From Actinotignum sanguinis (GTDB taxonomy: Bacteria; Actinomycetota; Actinomycetes; Actinomycetales; Actinomycetaceae): a stretch of 64,000 nt of DNA. The position numbers and the translations under genes were made by a program. Below, one piece after another: positions 63,128 through 64,000 of this stretch; position 1 is the first letter of the stretch, and each line of letters begins with the position of its first letter. The stretch is taken from NCBI RefSeq assembly GCF_003957255.1, contig NZ_QDIE01000001.1, positions 1 through 64,000 of the forward strand. Direction: 5' to 3'. The notes beneath the pieces are model-generated. The model made no database searches. It was given only the letters and a program-made list of their open reading frames with translations, and was not told the DNA's origin.

Positions 63128-63841
63128 CTAGGGCCGCACGAATCCGTCGGTGAAAATACCGGCCACGCCCCAGCGTTCCAATTGCCGGGCGCGTTCGGGG
63201 TTGTTGATTGTGTAGACGTGCACGTCTCCGCCCGCCGCCCGGACCTCAGCCACCACGGCCGCGGTCACGGCGTCGTCGCTCATATGCAGATAGCGGGAAT
63301 CGGTGAGGTCAAGAACGGTACGCCAATTCGGCCCGAAACTCGTGCGATCAACGAGTGCGCCGCGCGGGATCTCGGGGGCGTGGCGCGCGAATTCGGCCAG
63401 TTGCAGGTGCGAGAAGGAGGAGACCAGGGCTCGCTCGGGACCGAGCCTGCGGACTTGTTCCGCCACCGCGCGCACGAGGGCACGGGCCTGCTGGCCACCC
63501 TGCGCGCATGGTTTCATTTCGATATTAATACCCATGCCCGTCTCGAGTGCAAAATCAACGAGTTGGGCGAGGGTGGGAATCTTCTCCCCCGCGAAGCCCG
63601 GGCTGAACCAGGATCCGGCGTCCAAGTTCTCCAGATCGGCGGCACGCAGCGCATCGACCCGCCCGTGGCCCGTGGTGGTGCGCTCGAGGGTGGCATCGTG
63701 GCAGAGCGGGAGCGAGCCATCTGCCGTGATATCCACATCCGTTTCGATCCATGTGAATCCGGCCTGGTAGGCAGCCCGGAATGCGGCCATGGTGTTTTCG
63801 GGGGCGTCGGCGCACAGGCCGCGGTGGGCGAAAAGTTTCAT
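63128..63841 (-). CDS. Glycerophosphodiester phosphodiesterase
   Basis: A 237-residue GDPD-family TIM-barrel enzyme hydrolysing glycerophosphodiesters to glycerol 3-phosphate and an alcohol. Motifs: FAHRGLCADAPENT at the start (catalytic His), WIETDVDITADGSLPLCHDATLERTT (metal Glu/Asp, second His), NIEMKP, and the end VAGIFTDGF. No signal peptide, so it acts in the cytoplasm. It lies between rplT and tsnR, an unusual place, 42 bp before tsnR. Confidence 0.92.
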   Translation of the reverse strand: MKLFAHRGLCADAPENTMAAFRAAYQAGFTWIETDVDITADGSLPLCHDATLERTTTGHGRVDALRAADLENLDAGSWFSPGFAGEKIPTLAQLVDFALETGMGINIEMKPCAQGGQQARALVRAVAEQVRRLGPERALVSSFSHLQLAEFARHAPEIPRGALVDRTSFGPNWRTVLDLTDSRYLHMSDDAVTAAVVAEVRAAGGDVHVYTINNPERARQLERWGVAGIFTDGFVRP

Positions 63842-63856
63842 GATTGTAGTCTAAAC

Positions 63857-63898
63857 GCAGCGGCCCGAGTAACGAGGTTTCGTCACTCGGGCCGCTGC
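63857..63898 (-). terminator. rplT terminator
   Basis: 14-bp perfect arms GCAGCGGCCCGAGT (63857-63870) and complement (63885-63898), with a 14-nt loop, 20 bp past the rplT stop on the minus strand; GTTTAG follows. Confidence 0.75.
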
Positions 63899-63918
63899 TA
63901 TGTCACGCTTGAAAAAGC

Positions 63919-64000
63919 TTAGGCAACCTTGGGTGCGTTCACGTCTTCCGGAAGCGCAGCCTTGGCGGCATTGACCACCGCGGTGAAACCGGTGGGATCA
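63919..64000 (-). CDS. rplT: 50S ribosomal protein L20, C-terminal end
   Basis: The minus strand enters the window in a frame ending DPTGFTAVVNAAKAALPEDV and NAPKVA, then TAA (63921-63919). The FTAVVNAAKAALP tail matches the C-terminus of actinobacterial L20, and the nearby tsnR and pheST genes agree with the rplT locus. Only the last 26 residues are present. Confidence 0.8.
   Translation of the reverse strand, partial: DPTGFTAVVNAAKAALPEDVNAPKVA

Overview
The window is a stretch of bacterial chromosome with high GC content and dense coding on both strands. Several gene neighbourhoods are diagnostic of Actinobacteria: garA-ftsR-MerR, rbpA next to ppm, pafB-pafC-helY, mihF-gmk-rpoZ-coaBC-metK-priA-fmt-rsmB-rpe, alaS-ruvX-mltG-aroC-aroK-efp-nusB, and rplT-tsnR near pheST. 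A reduced set of accessory genes and a subtilase ending in 45-residue Asp-Gly repeats suggest the Actinomycetaceae (Arcanobacterium/Trueperella-like), but the genus is a guess. There is no IS element, prophage, integrase or CRISPR array.

Layout. 1-342: 3' end of an unknown gene, a two-way terminator and tRNA-Pro(GGG). 643-7329: garA and ftsR, then a purine-base salvage operon (NCS1 permease plus two adenine deaminases from different families), then a second MerR gene. 7461-11099: a large secreted subtilase. 11517-20095: rbpA (+) facing ppm-lnt-helY-pafC-pafB (-), with a DUF3866-like gene diverging from pafB across a 33-bp gap. 20141-22306: an FMN riboswitch controlling a ribXY-type flavin ABC importer. 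22349-31586: a long minus-strand run of core genes from mihF to rpe. 31825-32202: an S4-domain ribosome-associated protein (+). 32372-43109: a second long minus-strand run from rarA to nusB, including rpsD, alaS, mltG, a prepilin-peptidase homologue and aroC-aroK. 43241-46397: an MMPL/RND exporter and a DUF421-type protein (+). 46464-53206: aspS (-), an MFS transporter, a DEAD-box RNA helicase and two paralogous small lipoproteins (+). 53314-57790: an SDR oxidoreductase and pheST (-). 57939-61578: a divergent hexuronate module (GPH symporter and uxaC). 61795-62103: an LEA-like hydrophilic protein. 62246-64000: tsnR, a GDPD phosphodiesterase and the 3' end of rplT (-).

How the genes work together. 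Most are housekeeping: translation, transcription factors (RbpA, omega, mIHF, NusB), one-carbon, CoA and SAM metabolism, and envelope lipoprotein and mannolipid synthesis. The accessory content points to scavenging: imported adenine deaminated to hypoxanthine, imported flavin sensed by an FMN riboswitch, hexuronate uptake and isomerisation, and a secreted protease. The clusters lack aroB, aroQ/D, aroE and riboflavin biosynthesis genes that commonly sit beside these loci in relatives, which fits a nutritionally dependent, host-associated organism. That lifestyle is an inference. At least six genes carry a -10-like hexamer about 6-8 nt before the start codon, the signature of leaderless transcription.

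I found no clearly new defence or mobile system. The best candidates for novelty are the tandem lipoproteins, the double adenine-deaminase operon inside the garA-ftsR neighbourhood, and the back-to-back leaderless promoters of pafB and the DUF3866-like gene.
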